9,256 bases of DNA from Desulfurobacterium sp. GTDB lineage: Bacteria; Aquificota; Aquificia; Desulfurobacteriales; Desulfurobacteriaceae. The position numbers were made by a program, and so were the translations under genes. Where the stretch lies: the NCBI GenBank assembly GCA_003978805.1, contig QNYI01000160.1, forward strand, positions 1 to 9,256. Reading direction: 5' to 3'. This document shows, piece after piece, positions 6,767-9,256 of this stretch. The notes beneath the pieces are model-generated. The model saw only the letters and a list, made by a program, of their open reading frames with translations, made no database searches and was not told the DNA's origin. How positions within the stretch are numbered: the stretch's first letter is position 1; each line of letters opens with the position of its first letter.

Positions 6767-8890
6767 ATGGAATACAAAAGCTTAGAGGAAGGAATATTCA
6801 CGGCTCTTGAAAAACTGAACAAACCGCTTAAAGCAAGGGAAATTGCCAAGTTCCTCGGGATACCGCCGGAGGAAAGGCAGGAGCTCCGCGAAAAGCTAAA
6901 AGAACTCGCAAAGGAGGGAAAGCTCGTAAAGCTGAAAGGAGCCAAGTATGCCCTACCTGAGAAGTTTAACCTCGTTGTAGGTAAACTCTGCGTCTACAGA
7001 GAGGGCTTTGGGTTCGTTGACCCTGTAGACGGCGGTAGGGGCGTCTTTGTCCCTGCCAAGAGTATGTCCGGCGCAATGAACGGAGATATCGTTGCAGTCC
7101 AGATAGTCAAGGAGTTCCCTGACGGCAGGAAGGAGGGTAAAGTTATCTCCGTCATAGAGAGGGCGGTAAAGAAGGTTGTAGGAAGGGTAGAAAAGCACCG
7201 TAGACACTGCTTTGTGATACCCGAGGATAAGAGAATCCGTTACGACGTCCTACTCACCCACGAAGACTGTAAGAAGGTAGAGAACGGCGACTACGTAGTC
7301 GTTGAAATCGTATCCTACCCTTCAGATACCAGAGGGCCAGTCGGGAAGCTCTTAGAGAACCTCGGGAAAACGGGTCCCAAGCTTGACATAGAGCTCATAA
7401 TAAGGAAGTACGACCTGCCGACAGAGTTCCCTCCAGAAGTCTTGAAAGAGGCCGAAAAAATCCCAGAAGAAGTAACAGAAAAGGATTTAGAAGGTAGAGT
7501 AGACCTCAGAGAACAGCTCTGTTTCACAATAGACGGGGAGAACGCGAGGGACTTTGACGATGCCGTAGCCGTAGAGAAACTGCCGGACGGGAACTACAGG
7601 CTCTTTGTCCACATTGCAGACGTTTCCCACTACGTTAAGCCCGGAAGCGCCTTAGACCTTGAGGCCTACAGGCGAGGAACGAGCGTCTACTTTCCCGACA
7701 GGTGCATCCCAATGCTTCCTGAAAAGCTCTCAAACGGCATATGCTCGCTAAACCCGAACGTAGACAGGCTCACCTTTACCTGCGAGATGGTGATAAACAG
7801 AAGGGGAATGGTAATTGACTACAGAATTTACGAGAGCGTAATTCACAGTAAAGCCCGGCTCACCTACACGATAGCCCAGAGGATAATAGACGGAGACGAG
7901 GAGGCAGTAGAGAAGTTCCCCCACGTTGTAGAGTCGCTAAAAACCATGTACGAGCTCGCCCAAATACTCTACAAAAAGCGCTATAAGAGGGGCTCCCTTG
8001 ACTTTGACCTGCCCGAACCCGTCGTTGTCCTCAACGCAGAGGGAGAACCTATAGACATATACAAGGCAGAAAGGCTTTGGAGCCACAGGATAATAGAGGA
8101 GTTTATGATTGTAGCCAACGAAACGGTTGCTGAGTTTATGTTCTGGTCGGACTACCCCAGCGTTTACAGGGTTCACGAGTCCCCCGACAGGGAGAAGCTC
8201 AGTGAGTTCCTGAACTTCGTCAGGTCCCTCGGCATAAGGGTTCCTGCGGTGAAGAATGACATTCAGCCCAAGCTCCTCCAGAAAATCTTAGAACAGGTTG
8301 AAGGGAAGCCGGAGGAGAAACTCGTTAACTACTTAATGCTCAGGACGATGGCACGCGCCAAATACTCGCCCGACAATATCGGCCACTTTGGCCTTGCCTC
8401 CACCCACTACACCCACTTTACTTCACCGATTAGGCGCTACGCAGACCTTCAGCTCCACAGGCTCGTAAAGATGGCCTTAAAGGGAGAGTTTTCTGCCGAC
8501 AGCATTCCTTACTGGGAAGAGAAGTTAGAAAAAGTCTGCAAACACGTAACTGAACGCTCAATAAACGCAGATGAGGCCGAAAGGGACGTTATAGAGCTCA
8601 AAAAACTCCAGTACGCCAAAAACCACGTTGGTGAAGTCTTTGAGGCGATTATCACGGGAGTATCGGAACAGGGTCTCTACGTTGAAACAATAGAACAGCT
8701 AATTCCCGGTTTCATCCACGTGACCAATCTACGGAATGACTACTACATATGCCTTCCCAAGCAGTACTGTCTCGTCGGGGAAAAGACAAGGACGGTATTC
8801 AGGATAGGGGACAGAGCTCTCGTAAGGCTCATACACGTTGACACAGAAAACAGGAAAGCAGAATTTGAGATGGTGAGGAAGCTTAAATGA
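6767..8890 (+). CDS. rnr: Ribonuclease R (RNB-family 3'-5' exoribonuclease)
   Basis: A complete 707-residue RNase R that degrades structured RNA processively from 3' ends. Domains in order: winged helix (about 1-62), cold-shock domain 1 (66-115, with VYREGFGFVDP), cold-shock domain 2 (135-200), RNB catalytic domain (about 243-575) and S1 domain (about 620-706). The active site reads TIDGENARDFDDAV, with Asp256, Asp262, Asp264 and Asp265 matching the four metal-binding aspartates. HFTSPIRRYADL (551-562) carries the RNA/phosphate-binding Arg556/Arg557. I chose ATG 6767 because AGGAGG (6757-6762) lies 4 bases before it. The frame is open from a TTG at 6749 that overlaps the Toprim stop and would add 6 residues. 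The lysine-rich tail of E. coli RNase R is absent. The stop overlaps the next ATG (ATGA). Confidence 0.96.
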   Translation: MEYKSLEEGIFTALEKLNKPLKAREIAKFLGIPPEERQELREKLKELAKEGKLVKLKGAKYALPEKFNLVVGKLCVYREGFGFVDPVDGGRGVFVPAKSMSGAMNGDIVAVQIVKEFPDGRKEGKVISVIERAVKKVVGRVEKHRRHCFVIPEDKRIRYDVLLTHEDCKKVENGDYVVVEIVSYPSDTRGPVGKLLENLGKTGPKLDIELIIRKYDLPTEFPPEVLKEAEKIPEEVTEKDLEGRVDLREQLCFTIDGENARDFDDAVAVEKLPDGNYRLFVHIADVSHYVKPGSALDLEAYRRGTSVYFPDRCIPMLPEKLSNGICSLNPNVDRLTFTCEMVINRRGMVIDYRIYESVIHSKARLTYTIAQRIIDGDEEAVEKFPHVVESLKTMYELAQILYKKRYKRGSLDFDLPEPVVVLNAEGEPIDIYKAERLWSHRIIEEFMIVANETVAEFMFWSDYPSVYRVHESPDREKLSEFLNFVRSLGIRVPAVKNDIQPKLLQKILEQVEGKPEEKLVNYLMLRTMARAKYSPDNIGHFGLASTHYTHFTSPIRRYADLQLHRLVKMALKGEFSADSIPYWEEKLEKVCKHVTERSINADEAERDVIELKKLQYAKNHVGEVFEAIITGVSEQGLYVETIEQLIPGFIHVTNLRNDYYICLPKQYCLVGEKTRTVFRIGDRALVRLIHVDTENRKAEFEMVRKLK

Positions 8891-9256
8891 GAACGGCAGT
8901 CATCTACGATGACGTATTCTTAAAGCACAACTTGCCCACTCACCCGGAAAACGCCCTGAGGTTAAAGTACTTCCTCAAACCGCTACCCGAGTTTAACATT
9001 CCTGTCTTAAAGCCCAAAAACGTTAGCTACGAGGTCTTAAAAGCAGTCCACTCAGAGAACTACATCTCCGACGTGAGAATTTCCTGCCGGGAGAACGCCC
9101 CCGGCTTCTTTGACCCAGATACCTACTACGGGGAGTACACCTTTGACGTAGCCCTTATGGCCGCCGGTGCCGTAGAGATGGGGGTGGAGCTCCTCCTCTC
9201 GGGGGAAGTGAGCTCTGTCTTCTGCGCCGTGAGACCTCCCGGCCACCACGCCGAAA
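8887..9256 (+). CDS. Histone-deacetylase-like amidohydrolase, 5' part (runs off edge)
   Basis: The first 123 codons of a gene cut by the right edge. The start reads MRTAVIYDDVFLKHN, then THPENALRLKYFL (18-30), HSENYISDV (59-67) and FDPDTYYGEYTFDVALMAAGAVE, ending in RPPGHHAE (116-123). The adjacent His120/His121 are the active-site pair of the arginase-fold deacetylase superfamily (class I/II HDACs, acetoin-utilisation AcuC, acetylpolyamine amidohydrolases), Zn-dependent enzymes that remove acetyl groups from amines. The FDPDTYY...A...AAG pattern is typical of bacterial members. Zn ligands further on are outside the window. ATG 8887 overlaps the RNase R stop. The substrate (acetyl-lysine or acetylpolyamine) cannot be told from this part. 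Confidence 0.9.
   Translation, partial: MRTAVIYDDVFLKHNLPTHPENALRLKYFLKPLPEFNIPVLKPKNVSYEVLKAVHSENYISDVRISCRENAPGFFDPDTYYGEYTFDVALMAAGAVEMGVELLLSGEVSSVFCAVRPPGHHAE

Overview
The window looks like chromosomal DNA of a thermophilic bacterium, most likely Aquificota of the Desulfurobacteriales type (Desulfurobacterium/Thermovibrio-like). The placement is inference. It rests on heavy AGG/AGA arginine and ATA isoleucine codon use, Lys/Glu-rich compact proteins, very tight gene packing with start/stop overlaps and TTG starts, a TIGR04219-like outer-membrane barrel (so a diderm cell), and the gene set. All recognised genes are on the + strand.

Positions 1-744 carry no long gene but are full of structure. 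Positions 32-331 hold a chain of at least seven hairpins, some perfect over 9-11 bp. The chain ends in a 20-bp perfect palindrome followed by TAGTTCAC, as in the right end of an IS200/IS605-type element and the 3' part of a TnpB-associated omega (re)RNA. No tnpB lies inside the window; it could lie upstream of base 1. A sigma70-like promoter (TTGACA, 17 bp, TATCTT; 370-398) is followed by a second, different structured block (about 405-585). This block includes a 20-nt match to a highly conserved 23S rRNA helix. After it, an open frame (587-748) with protein-like composition overlaps the next gene by ATGA. It appears to be a small gene, or the 3' remnant of one, without a normal start.

Positions 745-4827 form one tightly packed gene series: TIGR04219-like outer-membrane barrel, DapC-like aminotransferase, ExbD/TolR-like protein (TTG start), TsaE (TTG start) and enolase. 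A GC-rich hairpin at 4842-4857 probably ends this unit.

Positions 4907-9256 form a second series: C_GCAxxG_C_C cysteine protein (TTG start with a strong ribosome-binding site), a GATE/nucleoside-recognition membrane protein, a small Toprim protein, RNase R, and the start of a class II histone-deacetylase-like amidohydrolase that runs off the right edge. Adjacent genes overlap by 3-4 bases or are separated by 2-14 bases, so co-transcription is likely. The two units mix housekeeping roles (glycolysis, tRNA t6A modification, RNA decay) with envelope functions and do not form one pathway.
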